Source of the DNA: Rhizobium aethiopicum
GTDB lineage: Bacteria; Pseudomonadota; Alphaproteobacteria; Rhizobiales; Rhizobiaceae
Direction of reading: 5' to 3'
Assembly: GCF_900094625.1 (NCBI RefSeq)
Contig: NZ_FMAJ01000001.1
Coordinates: 496,001-560,000 of the forward strand
Length of the DNA stretch: 64,000 bases
Under the pieces are notes generated by a model. The model was not told the DNA's origin. It saw only the letters and a list, made by a program, of their open reading frames with translations, and did not search any database. Position numbers and translations under genes: made by a program. Shown here one piece after another: positions 46,425 through 57,643 of the stretch; position 1 is the first letter of the stretch; each line of letters begins with the position of its first letter.

Positions 46425-46726
46425 TCCGGCGTCCTGAGGGGCTTGTCGAAATCGGGCGTGTAGGCGGCGAGGCGGGCAAACATCGGTGTCTGGAAACGCT
46501 CAGGAACTGGCCAGGTTCCCATGATCCAACGAACGAGATCGTTGTCCTCCTCCGCCATGATCGTCTCGAACTCGTCGAGTTCGGCTTCCGAAAGCGTCGC
46601 GATCTCGGCTTCGGCGAACTGGCCGAAGACCAGATCCATTTCGCGGATGCCGCGGTGCCAGCAGCGGAAAAGGATCCGGCGGCGGCGCGGGTCGAGACCG
46701 GCACTCGTGAGCGTGACACCTGTCAT
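46421..46726 (-). CDS. sdhE: FAD assembly factor SdhE
   Basis: This 101-residue SdhE/Sdh5-family protein promotes covalent FAD attachment to the succinate dehydrogenase flavoprotein. The signature is RRRRILFRCWHRGIREMDLV (containing RGxxE), followed by DNDLVRWIMGTWPVPE. ATG 46726 follows AGGAAGG; the frame is open upstream without a start signal. It is divergent from recG (92 nt between start codons) and translationally coupled to mfd. Confidence 0.93.
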   Translation of the reverse strand: MTGVTLTSAGLDPRRRRILFRCWHRGIREMDLVFGQFAEAEIATLSEAELDEFETIMAEEDNDLVRWIMGTWPVPERFQTPMFARLAAYTPDFDKPLRTPE

Positions 46727-46818
46727 GGCATTACCTTCCTGTTGATGCGCCTCTATAGACCCTCGAAAGCGGCTTGTCAGCCTTGCCAAGGCCGCATTGT
46801 TCATCGCATTTTGGCCGC

Positions 46819-48924
46819 ATGCGCCCCGCCATTCTCGATCCACTGTTTTCTCCCATTTCGGGCCTTCCGGGCGTCGGCCCTAAGATCGCCGAACTGCTCG
46901 TCAAGCTGCTCGGGCGCGAGACGCCGGAGGATTGCCGGGTCATCGACCTCCTGTTTCACGCGCCCTTCTCGCTGATCGACCGCCGCAACCAGCCGGGGAT
47001 CGCCCGGGCGCCCCAGGGCGCGATCGTCACCATCACCGCACGTGTCGATCGGCATCAGGTGCCACCGCGCGGCAAAAGCAATGTCCCCTACCGGGTCTTC
47101 CTGCATGACGAGACCGGCGAGCTGACGCTGGTCTTCTTCCGCGGCCAGGCGGCATGGCTGGAAAAGCAGCTGCCCATCGATGCGGATGTGACGGTCAGCG
47201 GCAAGGTCGACTGGTTCAACGGCCGCGCCTCGATGGTGCATCCCGACTATATCGTCAGAGCGGAGGAAGCAGAGAACCTGCCGCTCGTCGAACCGATCTA
47301 TCCGCTGACGGCGGGGCTATCGCCGAAAACGCTGCGGAAGATTATCGAGGCCGCCCTGCCGCGGTTTCCCGAGCTGCCGGAATGGATTGACGCCGTGCTG
47401 ACGCAGCGGCAGGGCCTGCCGGCGATTCGCGACAGCTTTCAAATGCTGCACGAGCCGCGCGACCCCGCCGATATCGACCCGCAGGCCCCTGCCCGCCGAC
47501 GCCTCGCCTACGACGAATTCCTCGCCGGCCAGCTTTCGCTCAGCCTGGTGCGCCAGAGGCTGCGCAAAGTGGCGGGCCAGCCGGTGCATGCGACCGGTGC
47601 CGTCAGCGGCAAGATCCTGAAGACGCTGCCCTTTTCGCTCACATCAAGTCAGAACGCGGCGATCGCCGAGGTTTTGAAGGATATGGCTGGCAGCGAGCGC
47701 ATGCTGCGACTGCTGCAGGGCGATGTCGGCTCCGGCAAGACGCTGGTGGCGCTGATGGCGATGGCGGCCGTGATCGAGAGCGGCGGCCAGGCCGTGCTGA
47801 TGGCGCCGACCGAAATCCTGGCGCGGCAACACCACGCAACCATCTCGAAATTCGCCGCCTCTGCCGGCCTCGGCATCGAGGTGCTGACCGGGCGCACGAA
47901 AGGACGCGAACGCGAAGAAATTCTTGAGCGCATCGCCTCCGGCTCGGCCCAGATCATCATCGGCACGCATGCGCTCTTCCAGGACAGTGTCGCTTACGCC
48001 AATCTGATGCTGGCGGTCGTCGACGAGCAGCACCGCTTCGGCGTGCATCAGCGTCTGCGGCTGACGGCCAAGGGCATCTCCCCGCATATGCTCGTCATGA
48101 CCGCGACGCCGATCCCGCGCACGCTGGTGCTTGCGGCTTTCGGTGACATGGACGTTTCCAAGCTCACGGAGAAACCGGCGGGCCGCAAGCCCATCCAGAC
48201 GATCACCATCCCGATGGAACGAACAGGCGACATCGTCGGGCGGCTGCAGAGCGCGATCGCGGAGGGCAAGAAAGCCTATTGGATCTGCCCGCTGGTCGAG
48301 GAGTCCGAAGAACTCGACCTGATGTCGGCCGAGGAGCGGCATGCCACGCTCGTCTCCGCCCTCGGTCCCGGCATCGGCCTCATCCACGGCCGTATGAGCG
48401 GGCCGGAGAAGGATGCGGCGATGATGGCATTCAAGAACGGCGAGACCCGCCTTCTCGTCGCCACCACCGTCGTCGAGGTCGGCGTCGATGTGCCGGACGC
48501 AACGATCATGGTGATCGAACATGCCGAGCGCTTCGGCCTGGCGCAGCTGCATCAGTTACGCGGCCGCGTCGGACGCGGCGGCGAGGCCTCGACCTGCATC
48601 CTGCTCTACAAGGGGCCGCTTGGCGAGACCGGCCACGCCAGGCTTTCGATCATGCGCGAGACGGAGGACGGTTTCCGCATCGCCGAGGAAGACCTGAAAT
48701 TGCGCGGCGAAGGCGAATTGCTCGGCACCCGCCAGTCGGGCACACCGGGCTTCCGCATCGCCAGCCTCGAGGCGCATGCCGACCTCCTGGACATCGCCCG
48801 TAAGGACGCGGCCTATCTGATCGAGCGCGATCCGGAACTGACCAGTGAAAGAGGAACGGCGATCCGAAGCTTGCTCTACCTCTTCCGCCGCGACGAGGCG
48901 ATCCGGTTTTTGCGAGCAGGTTAG
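46819..48924 (+). CDS. recG: ATP-dependent DNA helicase RecG
   Basis: This 701-residue branch-migrating helicase has an N-terminal wedge/OB region (VTITARVDRHQVPPRGK). The motor has Walker A QGDVGSGKTLVALMAM, box DEQHRFGVHQRLRL, MTATPIPRTLVLAAFGDMD and HGRMSGPEKDAAM, plus the late QLHQLRGRVGRG. ATG 46819 gives the family start; its ribosome-binding site is weak. The stop codon overlaps that of the convergent DUF502 gene by 4 nt. Confidence 0.96.
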   Translation: MRPAILDPLFSPISGLPGVGPKIAELLVKLLGRETPEDCRVIDLLFHAPFSLIDRRNQPGIARAPQGAIVTITARVDRHQVPPRGKSNVPYRVFLHDETGELTLVFFRGQAAWLEKQLPIDADVTVSGKVDWFNGRASMVHPDYIVRAEEAENLPLVEPIYPLTAGLSPKTLRKIIEAALPRFPELPEWIDAVLTQRQGLPAIRDSFQMLHEPRDPADIDPQAPARRRLAYDEFLAGQLSLSLVRQRLRKVAGQPVHATGAVSGKILKTLPFSLTSSQNAAIAEVLKDMAGSERMLRLLQGDVGSGKTLVALMAMAAVIESGGQAVLMAPTEILARQHHATISKFAASAGLGIEVLTGRTKGREREEILERIASGSAQIIIGTHALFQDSVAYANLMLAVVDEQHRFGVHQRLRLTAKGISPHMLVMTATPIPRTLVLAAFGDMDVSKLTEKPAGRKPIQTITIPMERTGDIVGRLQSAIAEGKKAYWICPLVEESEELDLMSAEERHATLVSALGPGIGLIHGRMSGPEKDAAMMAFKNGETRLLVATTVVEVGVDVPDATIMVIEHAERFGLAQLHQLRGRVGRGGEASTCILLYKGPLGETGHARLSIMRETEDGFRIAEEDLKLRGEGELLGTRQSGTPGFRIASLEAHADLLDIARKDAAYLIERDPELTSERGTAIRSLLYLFRRDEAIRFLRAG

Positions 48925-49628
48925 TCGGCCTTCGACACCGCCACCGGCTTCGGCCGCGGCAAATGCTTCGGCTTCGGCTCGGACTGAGGGTGTTCAGGAG
49001 CCACAAGGCCGCCCGAAATCAGGAATTTGGCGGCATCCTCCGGCGACATGTCGAGCACGACGATCTTTTCACGCGGTACAAAGACGAGGAATCCGGCCGT
49101 CGGCACCGGCGTTGGCGGAAGGAAGACGGCGACCATATCCTGGCCCATCGCGTTGAACTTCGAAGCGATCTCGCCCTTGGCGTCGGTCGCGATGAAAACC
49201 AGGGCCCAAAGGCCGGGACTTGGATATTCGATCATGCCGACTTTCTTGAAGGAGTTGGACTGCTCCTTCAGCACGGTTTCGAAAATCTGCTTCACGCTTC
49301 TGTAGATCGTGCGCACCAGCGGCATGCGCTGGACGACCGATTCGCCGAAACCGACTATGCTCTGGCCAATGAGATTCTTGCCGAGAAAACCGACGACGGT
49401 GATCAACACGACGGCCGTCAGCAGGCCGAAACCGGGAATGGCGAAGTTGAGATAGCTTTCCGGATTCCAGCGGGCCGGAATATAAGGCCTGACCCAACTG
49501 TCCGACCAGTGGATGAAGGTCCAGGTCAGCCAAATGGTGATCGCGATCGGGGCGCAGATGATAAGGCCCGCGAGAAAATTATTCCTCAGCCGGGTCGCGA
49601 CCGGCATTTTGGGGGCATTGTCGGTCAT
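48921..49628 (-). CDS. DUF502 inner-membrane protein
   Basis: This 235-residue protein has two transmembrane helices at about residues 19-42 and 60-85. A soluble domain follows with QRMPLVRTIYRSVKQIFETV and YPSPGLWALVFIATDAKGE, the DUF502 hallmarks. The C-terminus is a Pro/Lys tail (SEPKPKHLPRPKPVAVSKAD). DUF502 has no established role in bacteria; plant relatives are COV-type proteins. It lies downstream of glmS on the same strand (132 nt gap). Confidence 0.88.
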   Translation of the reverse strand: MTDNAPKMPVATRLRNNFLAGLIICAPIAITIWLTWTFIHWSDSWVRPYIPARWNPESYLNFAIPGFGLLTAVVLITVVGFLGKNLIGQSIVGFGESVVQRMPLVRTIYRSVKQIFETVLKEQSNSFKKVGMIEYPSPGLWALVFIATDAKGEIASKFNAMGQDMVAVFLPPTPVPTAGFLVFVPREKIVVLDMSPEDAAKFLISGGLVAPEHPQSEPKPKHLPRPKPVAVSKAD

Positions 49629-49760
49629 CTCTACTGATGAACTCCATCTCGGTCCTGGACAGGCCGGAACGCGGGCCCTTCCCCCTTTGTCCGTCGACCA
49701 AAATTGCCAGAATTCGGGGTCTCGCACAATATGTTTCGGCGAGGCCGGGGTGTCGCGGGC

Positions 49761-51587
49761 TTACTCCACAGTCACTGATTTCGCCAGGTTGCGGGGCTGG
49801 TCGACGTCAGTGCCCATGAATACGGCGGTGTGATAGGCGAGCAGCTGGATCGGCAGCGAGAAGATCATCGGCGCAATGATTTCGTCGACGACGGGGAGGA
49901 CGATCGTTGCCATGGTCGGCAGTTTCGAGGCCGCCGCACCGGCTTCATCGGTGATGAAAATGATGCGGCCGCCGCGCGCTGCGACCTCCTGCATATTCGA
50001 GACCGTCTTCTCGAAGAAGCGGTCGTAAGGGGCGATGACGATAACAGGCATGTTCTCGTCGATCAGCGCGATCGGCCCATGCTTCAGTTCGCCGGCGGCA
50101 TAACCTTCGGCATGGATATAGGAGATTTCCTTGAGCTTCAGCGCGCCTTCCATGGCAAGCGGGAAGCTCGTGCCGCGCCCGAGATAGAGCACGTCCTTGC
50201 ATTTCGACAGTTCGCGTGACAGGCCTTCCATCTGCGGCTGGATGAGGTTCAGCACCCGGCTCATGATGCGCGGCATTTCAGCGAGATGTCGCACCAGCGC
50301 CCTCTCCTCCTCGGCGCTCACCGTGCCGCGCGCCTTGCCGGCGCCGATCGCCAGCGACGCCAGCACGGCAAGCTGGCAGGTAAAGGCCTTGGTCGAGGCG
50401 ACGCCGATTTCGGGACCGGCCATGATCGGAAAGACGGCGTCGGATTCGCGGGCGATCGTAGATTCGCGCACATTGACGACGGCGCCGATCTTCAAGCCAT
50501 TGTCGCGGCAATAACGCAGCGATGCCAGCGTATCGGCGGTTTCGCCCGACTGGGAGATGAAGAGTGCGGCCTGCGACGGCGACAGCGGCATTTCGCGATA
50601 GCGGAATTCGGAGGCGACGTCGATTTCAACAGGCAGACGGGCATAACGCTCGAACCAGTATTTGCCGACGAGACCGGCGAGATAGGCAGTGCCGCAGGCC
50701 GAAATCGCAAGGCCGGTCGCCGCCTTGAAGTCGATCGCGGCGGCATTGGCGCCGATCGTGTTCTCGGCGAAATCCACGTAGTGGCTGAGCGCATGGGAGA
50801 TTACCTCCGGCTGCTCATAGATTTCCTTTTCCATGAAATGGCGGTGATTGCCCTTGTCGACGACATAAGCGGTCGCCTGCGAGATCTGGCGGGCGCGCTC
50901 GACCGGCTTGCCGGCAAAATCGAGAACCGACACAGCGTCGCGAGTGATGATGGCGCAGTCGCCGTCGACGAGATAGGTGATCTCGTTGGTGAAGGGCGAA
51001 AGCGCGATCGCATCCGAGCCGAGGAACATTTCGCCGCGGCCATAGCCGACGGCAAGCGGCGGGCCTGAGCGGGCGGCCATGATCGTGCCGGGATCGGCTT
51101 TGAGCATGATGGCCAGCGCATAAGCGCCGGTCACCCGGTTCAGCATTTTCAGCATGGCGGCGCGCGGATCGAGGCCTTCACGCAGATATTTCGCCATCAA
51201 TTGGGCGACGACTTCGGTATCGGTCTGGGTATGAAAGACGGCGCCCGCCTCGCTCAATTCATCGCGAAGCTCCGAAAAATTTTCGATAATGCCGTTATGA
51301 ACGACGGCCACGCCCTCTACGAAATGCGGATGGGCATTCGTCTCGTTCGGCACGCCATGGGTTGCCCAGCGCGTATGAGCAATGCCGACGGTGCCGGGCA
51401 GCGGCTCGGCGTCGAGGCGCTTTTCAAGATTGAAGAGCTTGCCCTCGGCACGGCGGCGATCCATCAGCCCCTCATGAATGGTGGCGACGCCGGCGGAATC
51501 ATAACCGCGATATTCCAAGCGCTTCAGCGCATCGACCAGGCGCCCGGCAACGGGCTGAGTTCCGACGATCCCCACAATGCCGCACAT
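49761..51587 (-). CDS. glmS: Glutamine-fructose-6-phosphate aminotransferase (isomerising)
   Basis: This 608-residue enzyme makes glucosamine-6-phosphate for peptidoglycan and LPS. The start MCGIVGIVG is set at ATG 51587 because Cys2 becomes the N-terminal nucleophile of the glutaminase domain. Further motifs are ALKRLEYRGYDSAG and HTRWATHGVPNETNAHPH. Two SIS domains follow with FISQSGETADTLASLRY and FLGRGTSFPLAMEGALKLKE-like sequence (YLGRGTSFPLAMEGALKLKE). No glmS ribozyme-like leader is expected or seen. It follows glmU after 112 nt. Confidence 0.97.
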   Translation of the reverse strand: MCGIVGIVGTQPVAGRLVDALKRLEYRGYDSAGVATIHEGLMDRRRAEGKLFNLEKRLDAEPLPGTVGIAHTRWATHGVPNETNAHPHFVEGVAVVHNGIIENFSELRDELSEAGAVFHTQTDTEVVAQLMAKYLREGLDPRAAMLKMLNRVTGAYALAIMLKADPGTIMAARSGPPLAVGYGRGEMFLGSDAIALSPFTNEITYLVDGDCAIITRDAVSVLDFAGKPVERARQISQATAYVVDKGNHRHFMEKEIYEQPEVISHALSHYVDFAENTIGANAAAIDFKAATGLAISACGTAYLAGLVGKYWFERYARLPVEIDVASEFRYREMPLSPSQAALFISQSGETADTLASLRYCRDNGLKIGAVVNVRESTIARESDAVFPIMAGPEIGVASTKAFTCQLAVLASLAIGAGKARGTVSAEEERALVRHLAEMPRIMSRVLNLIQPQMEGLSRELSKCKDVLYLGRGTSFPLAMEGALKLKEISYIHAEGYAAGELKHGPIALIDENMPVIVIAPYDRFFEKTVSNMQEVAARGGRIIFITDEAGAAASKLPTMATIVLPVVDEIIAPMIFSLPIQLLAYHTAVFMGTDVDQPRNLAKSVTVE

Positions 51588-51699
51588 GCAAAATTTCCCC
51601 ATAAAGGCTTCGATAACGAGGCCAGTCCTAACGATTTCCGCTTATTTCTCAATGGCCTCGGCGGTCACTTTCAATTTCGGCCGGTTACGGAAAGCCGCC

Positions 51700-53061
51700 T
51701 CAAGTCTTCGCCTTTTTCGCTGCCTTGATGGCGAGCGCCCGTTCACGCAGCAGCGTCGCGCGGCCGGGCTTGATCTCCTGGCGGGCGCGCCCGAGCGCAA
51801 GCGCATCGGCCGGCACGTCGACGGTGATGACGCTGCCGGAGGCGATGTAGGCGCCGTCGCCGATCGTCACCGGCGCGACCAGCGAGGAATTGGATCCGAT
51901 GAAGGCATTTGCGCCGATCACAGTCTCGCTCTTGTTGACCCCGTCATAATTGCAGGTGATCGTGCCGGCGCCGATATTGCTGCCGGCGCCGACGACCGCA
52001 TCGCCGATATAGGTGAGATGGTTGACCTTGGCGCCCTCGCCGATCCGGCCGTTCTTGACCTCGCAGAAATTGCCAACCTTCGAACCATTGGCGAGATCGG
52101 CACCCGGCCGGAGCCGCGCGAAGGGGCCGACGGTCGCGCCTCCGCTGACATGGGCGCCCTCGATATGCGAGAAGGCATGAATGACGGCGCCGCTGTCGAT
52201 CACCGCGCCGGGACCGAAGACGACGTTCGGCTCGATCAGCGCATCCTGGCCGATGACAGTGTCATAGGAGAGGAACACGGTTTCCGGCGCGATCATGGTA
52301 ACGCCGGAGAACATCATCTGGCGGCGGCGGCGCTCCTGCCAGAAGCGTTCGATAACGGCGAGTTCGGCGCGGTTGTTGCAGCCGGTCATTTCGATTTCAG
52401 GGGCATCGACGGCGGTGACGCGACCGCCGAGCGAACGGGCGATCTCGACGAGATCGGTCAGATAGAATTCGCCCTTGGCATTGGCATTGCCGATGCGCGA
52501 GAGGAGATCGAGCGCCTTGCGGCCGTTGATCGCCATCAGTCCGCTGTTGCACCAGGTCACGGCGCGCTCGGCGTCGGTGGCGTCCTTCTCCTCGCGGATG
52601 GCGATGAGTTCGCCATCCTTGACCAGCAGGCGGCCATAGCCGGTCGGACGGTCGGTGTGAAAGCCGATGACGACGACGTCGCTGCCTTCGGCGAGGCCCT
52701 GGCGGGCGGCTTTCAGCGGCCCGTCGGTCTGCAGCGGCACATCGCCATAGGTGACGAGGATATCGTCATAGCCCCTGGCGATCGCCTCGCGCGCCGCCAG
52801 CACCGCATGGCCGGTGCCAAGACGCTCTTGCTGCAGATAGGCTTCGATGGCGACACCGTCGATGCTCGCGGCCATGGCGACGTTCTCGGCGTCGCGGCCG
52901 ACGACCAGGGCGACGGAGGAGATATCGGCGGAGGCGACCGCCTCGACCACATGGGCGATCATCGGCCGTCCGGCGACCGGATGCAGCACTTTCGATTTCG
53001 AGGATTTCATCCGCGTGCTGTCACCGGCGGCAAGGATGACGGCAAGACAAGTACGTTCCAT
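51700..53061 (-). CDS. glmU: Bifunctional GlcNAc-1-P uridyltransferase / GlcN-1-P acetyltransferase
   Basis: This 453-residue enzyme makes UDP-GlcNAc. The N-terminal pyrophosphorylase has [20 protein letters not shown] and VTYGDVPLQ. The C-terminal left-handed beta-helix has hexapeptide repeats ([20 protein letters not shown], then [20 protein letters not shown] and YIGDA) and the acetyl-CoA site region near [20 protein letters not shown]. It is paired with glmS as consecutive steps of amino-sugar synthesis. Confidence 0.96.
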   Translation of the reverse strand: MERTCLAVILAAGDSTRMKSSKSKVLHPVAGRPMIAHVVEAVASADISSVALVVGRDAENVAMAASIDGVAIEAYLQQERLGTGHAVLAAREAIARGYDDILVTYGDVPLQTDGPLKAARQGLAEGSDVVVIGFHTDRPTGYGRLLVKDGELIAIREEKDATDAERAVTWCNSGLMAINGRKALDLLSRIGNANAKGEFYLTDLVEIARSLGGRVTAVDAPEIEMTGCNNRAELAVIERFWQERRRRQMMFSGVTMIAPETVFLSYDTVIGQDALIEPNVVFGPGAVIDSGAVIHAFSHIEGAHVSGGATVGPFARLRPGADLANGSKVGNFCEVKNGRIGEGAKVNHLTYIGDAVVGAGSNIGAGTITCNYDGVNKSETVIGANAFIGSNSSLVAPVTIGDGAYIASGSVITVDVPADALALGRARQEIKPGRATLLRERALAIKAAKKAKT

Positions 53062-53234
53062 GATCTGCTCCGCGAATCCGCGCGATAAGGCGGCTTTTCT
53101 GCCTCATACTGCATTATTCCGGAAATCGGAAATCCATTTCAGGATGAAATTCTGCAGCAGTTCAAGGCGCTAGGACGCCTCTTCCGTGACTGGAAAGCCA
53201 TTCGGCGCCAAGGTAGGCAGAGCCTTCACGCGCG

Positions 53235-54032
53235 CTAGATCGCAGGCGAAATCGGCCCCAGGACAACCGGAGAGCCGCGGGCCGCGAAGGCCTCGTGCAC
53301 GTGATCGCGACCGTCCAGGATAACGACTTCCATCGCGCGCCGCGCGGCGGCGCTATCGCCGGAAACAATGGCATCGACGATGCGCATATGGGTATCGGCG
53401 ATATTGGCGAACCCGTTTTCGGAGGGCGGCGTGCTGATGCGGAACATGCCGACCAGAGCCGCTTCGATCAGGCTGCCGAGGGTGCGCATGAAGGGATTGT
53501 GCGAGGCTTCGGCGATTGCCAGGTGAAAGCGCAGGTCGGCGAGCGCCAGGCTGTCGGCCGTATGCCCGCTCGCCGCCATCTCCTCAGCCAGCCCGCGTAG
53601 CGCCTCGATTTCCTCGGCATCGGCGCGCTCGGCGACCAGACCGGCGGCGAAGGGTTCGACGGCAAGGCGGATATCGTAAAGCTGCAGCAGGAATTCTTCG
53701 GTCACGCCATTGTCGAAGTGCCAGGCGATGATTTCGCTGTCGAACATATTCCAGAGGTTTTTCTCGGTCACACGCGTGCCGACCCGCGCCTTGGCGACGA
53801 CCATGCCCTTGGCGGCGAGCGTCTTCATCGTTTCCCGCAGCACCGTGCGCGATACCTTGAAGCGTTGCGCCAGCTCCGTATCGCCCGGCAGGATCGAGCC
53901 GACGGGATAGGTGCCGGCGACGATCGCCTTGCCGAGCTCGTCGACCACCTGTGCGTGGCTCGTCCGGGCACGGCGCCCTGTCTTGCGTGTCTCGATCAGT
54001 TTATTGCGCAATCGATCACCCCCCTCAGGCAT
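53235..54032 (-). CDS. GntR-family (FadR/FCD) transcriptional regulator
   Basis: This 265-residue regulator has an N-terminal winged helix (VGSILPGDTELAQRFKVSRT, VLRETMKTLAAKGMV) and an all-helical FCD ligand domain (about residues 105-240). The FCD metal-binding residues are seen in DLRFHLAIAEASHNP and IADTHMRIVDAI. ATG 54032 overlaps the yjfF stop by 8 nt. A TTG at about 54008, with GAGGGGG at good spacing, is an alternative start. Being last in the sugar ABC operon, it probably controls that operon through the site before ytfQ. Confidence 0.88.
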   Translation of the reverse strand: MPEGGDRLRNKLIETRKTGRRARTSHAQVVDELGKAIVAGTYPVGSILPGDTELAQRFKVSRTVLRETMKTLAAKGMVVAKARVGTRVTEKNLWNMFDSEIIAWHFDNGVTEEFLLQLYDIRLAVEPFAAGLVAERADAEEIEALRGLAEEMAASGHTADSLALADLRFHLAIAEASHNPFMRTLGSLIEAALVGMFRISTPPSENGFANIADTHMRIVDAIVSGDSAAARRAMEVVILDGRDHVHEAFAARGSPVVLGPISPAI

Positions 54033-54993
54033 ACCTCTTGTTCAGGCTTGAAAGGAACAGGAACGCTTTCTGCATAAGGATGAATGCAAACAGCAGCAGG
54101 CCGATCAGAATCTTCGTCCACCAGCTCGACAGCGTGCCGTCGAAGGTGATGTAGGTCTGAATGAGTCCCTGGATCAGAATACCGATCAAGGTTCCCGCCA
54201 CGAATCCCGCTCCTCCGGTCAGCAGCGTCCCCCCAATGACCACCGCAGCGATGGCGTCAAGTTCCACGCCGACTGCAGCAAGAGAATATCCGGCAGAGGT
54301 GTACAGCGAAAAAACGATTCCGGATAGGCCGGCGAGAAAACCCGACAGCGCATAGATCTGGATTGTCGTGCGGCCGACCGGCACGCCCATCAGCCGCGCC
54401 GTCTGCGGTCCACCGCCGAGTGCATAGACGTTGGTGCCGAAGCGGGTACGGTGGGCGATGAAGATGCCGGCGGCAAAGACCAGAAGCATGACGGCACCGA
54501 TCAACGTCAGCCGCCCGCCTCCGGGCAACCGCCAATAGAGGCTCGTCAGCGTGGAATAATAGTCGTGGTTGATCGGAATGCTGTCGATCGACAGCACGAA
54601 GGCGATCCCGCGGGCAAGGAACATGCCGGCAAGCGTGACGATGAAGGCCGGCATGTCGAGATAGTGGATGATTGCGCCCATGATCGCGCCGAAGGCGGTG
54701 GTGATGACGAGGACCAGCGCAAAGGCGAGCAGCGGATGGATCGAAGTGTTCTGCAGGATGACCGCGAGGAAGACGCCGGTAAAGGCGATAACCGAACCGA
54801 TCGACAGATCGATGCCGCCGGAGATGATGACAAAGGTCATGCCGACGGCGGCAATGCCGAGAAAGGCATTGTCGGTCAGAAGATTGCCGATGACGCGCGT
54901 TGACAGCATGTTCGGATATTGCAGCGTGCAGCCGGCATAGGCGAGTACGAAGATGACGATCGTCGCTAGCAGCGGCAGGTATTTGGAGTTCAT
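54025..54993 (-). CDS. yjfF: Sugar ABC transporter permease YjfF
   Basis: This 322-residue membrane permease of the RbsC/AraH family has about 8-10 helices. Motifs are AVGMTFVIISGGIDLSIGSV, HYLDMPAFIVTLAGMFLARG and ELDAIAAVVIGGTLLTGGAG. It is orthologous in order and sequence to YjfF of the galactofuranose importer (YtfQ-YtfR-YtfT-YjfF). It follows ytfT by 5 nt and overlaps the GntR gene. Confidence 0.88.
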   Translation of the reverse strand: MNSKYLPLLATIVIFVLAYAGCTLQYPNMLSTRVIGNLLTDNAFLGIAAVGMTFVIISGGIDLSIGSVIAFTGVFLAVILQNTSIHPLLAFALVLVITTAFGAIMGAIIHYLDMPAFIVTLAGMFLARGIAFVLSIDSIPINHDYYSTLTSLYWRLPGGGRLTLIGAVMLLVFAAGIFIAHRTRFGTNVYALGGGPQTARLMGVPVGRTTIQIYALSGFLAGLSGIVFSLYTSAGYSLAAVGVELDAIAAVVIGGTLLTGGAGFVAGTLIGILIQGLIQTYITFDGTLSSWWTKILIGLLLFAFILMQKAFLFLSSLNKRYA

Positions 54994-54998
54994 TTCGG

Positions 54999-55999
54999 CT
55001 ACTCCCTTCCGCCCTGCCGGCGGCTGGCGAAGATGGCGAGCGACTGCACCGCCGGCGACTGGATGATGAGGATCACGATAATGATGACGGCCTTGATGAT
55101 CAGGTTGAATTCAGGCGGGAATCCCGAGGACAGGATCCCGGTGTTGACCGCCTGGATGATCATCGCGCCGATCAGTGACCCGAGAATGCTGAACCGTCCG
55201 CCGAGCAGCGAATTGCCGCCGACGACGACCGCGAGGATGGCGTCAAGCTCCAGCCAAAGACCGGCATTGTTGGCATCGGCGCCCTTGATGTCGGCCGCGA
55301 CGATAATGCCCGCGATCGAGGCGCAGAGCCCGCTCAGCATATAGACCGCCATCAGCAGCACCGGCGTTTGAATGCCGGAGAGCGTGCTGGCGCGGCGGTT
55401 GATGCCGACAGCCTCGAGCAGCATGCCGAGCGCGGTGCCGCGAACGAGCAGGATGACGAGCAGGCCGACGAGCAGCCAGATGACGACGGGCATCGGCAGG
55501 AGAGCTATGGAACCGCTGCCGAAGAAGATCAGGCCGTCATCATTGAAGGTCAGAATGGCGCCTTCGGTGATGAGCTGGGCGATGCCGCGGCCGGCCACCA
55601 TCAACACCAGCGTGGCGATGATCGGCTGGATGTTGAGGATCGCCACCAGAAATCCGTTCCAAACGCCACAGCCAAGCCCGATGGCCAAGGTCAGGAAAAT
55701 CGTAAAAGCGACTGAATTTCCGGAAACAATCGACGATGCTGCGACGGCGCCACAGATCGCGACGACCGCACCGACGGAGAGGTCGATACCCTTTGTGGCA
55801 ATCACCAGCGTCATGCCGATCGCCAGCAGCGCCACCGGCGCGCCGCGATTGAGCACGTCAATCAGGCTGCCATAGAGCCGACCATTCTGAACTACCACAT
55901 TAAAAAACTGCGGTGACGTAATGAAATTCAAGAGAAGAATGACAGCGAGAGCAATCAATTGCGGCGCCAGGCGATAGGCAAGCGCGTACCGGGAGGACT

Positions 56000-56003
<4 letters not shown>
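54999..56003 (-). CDS. ytfT: Sugar ABC transporter permease YtfT
   Basis: This 334-residue RbsC-like permease has the motifs LLAIGMTLVIATKGIDLSVG, NIQPIIATLVLMVAGRGIAQ and WLELDAILAVVVGGNSLLGG. It forms the heterodimeric channel with YjfF. Its start overlaps the ytfR stop as ATGA, and the next gene is 5 nt away. Confidence 0.88.
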
Positions 56004-57523
<1,520 letters not shown>

Positions 57524-57568
57524 GGGGGCTGCTGTTTCCTGATATTGCGCCTTGCGGCCGCGCCAGGA

Positions 57569-57630
57569 CCGGGCATGACGCCCGGCCCGGCACCTGCAGT
57601 TCCGTACCGGCCCATGATGGGCCGGTACGG
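57569..57630 (-). other. Intercistronic stem-loops between ytfQ and ytfR
   Basis: The ytfQ-proximal hairpin is perfect: CCGTACCGGCCCA (57602-57614) with its complement at 57618-57630 around TGA. A second shorter one, CCGGGC/GCCCGG, spans 57569-57585. There is no T run, so they more likely protect the 3' end of ytfQ mRNA from exonucleases and allow partial read-through than fully terminate. Confidence 0.7.
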
Positions 57631-57643
57631 TTCCAGGTTCAAA

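Noticed and set aside
51588..51699. Possible glmS ribozyme or riboswitch leader
   Set aside because: The glmS ribozyme belongs to Gram-positive bacteria. The 112-nt glmU-glmS gap shows no matching core, and sRNA control cannot be judged from this sequence.
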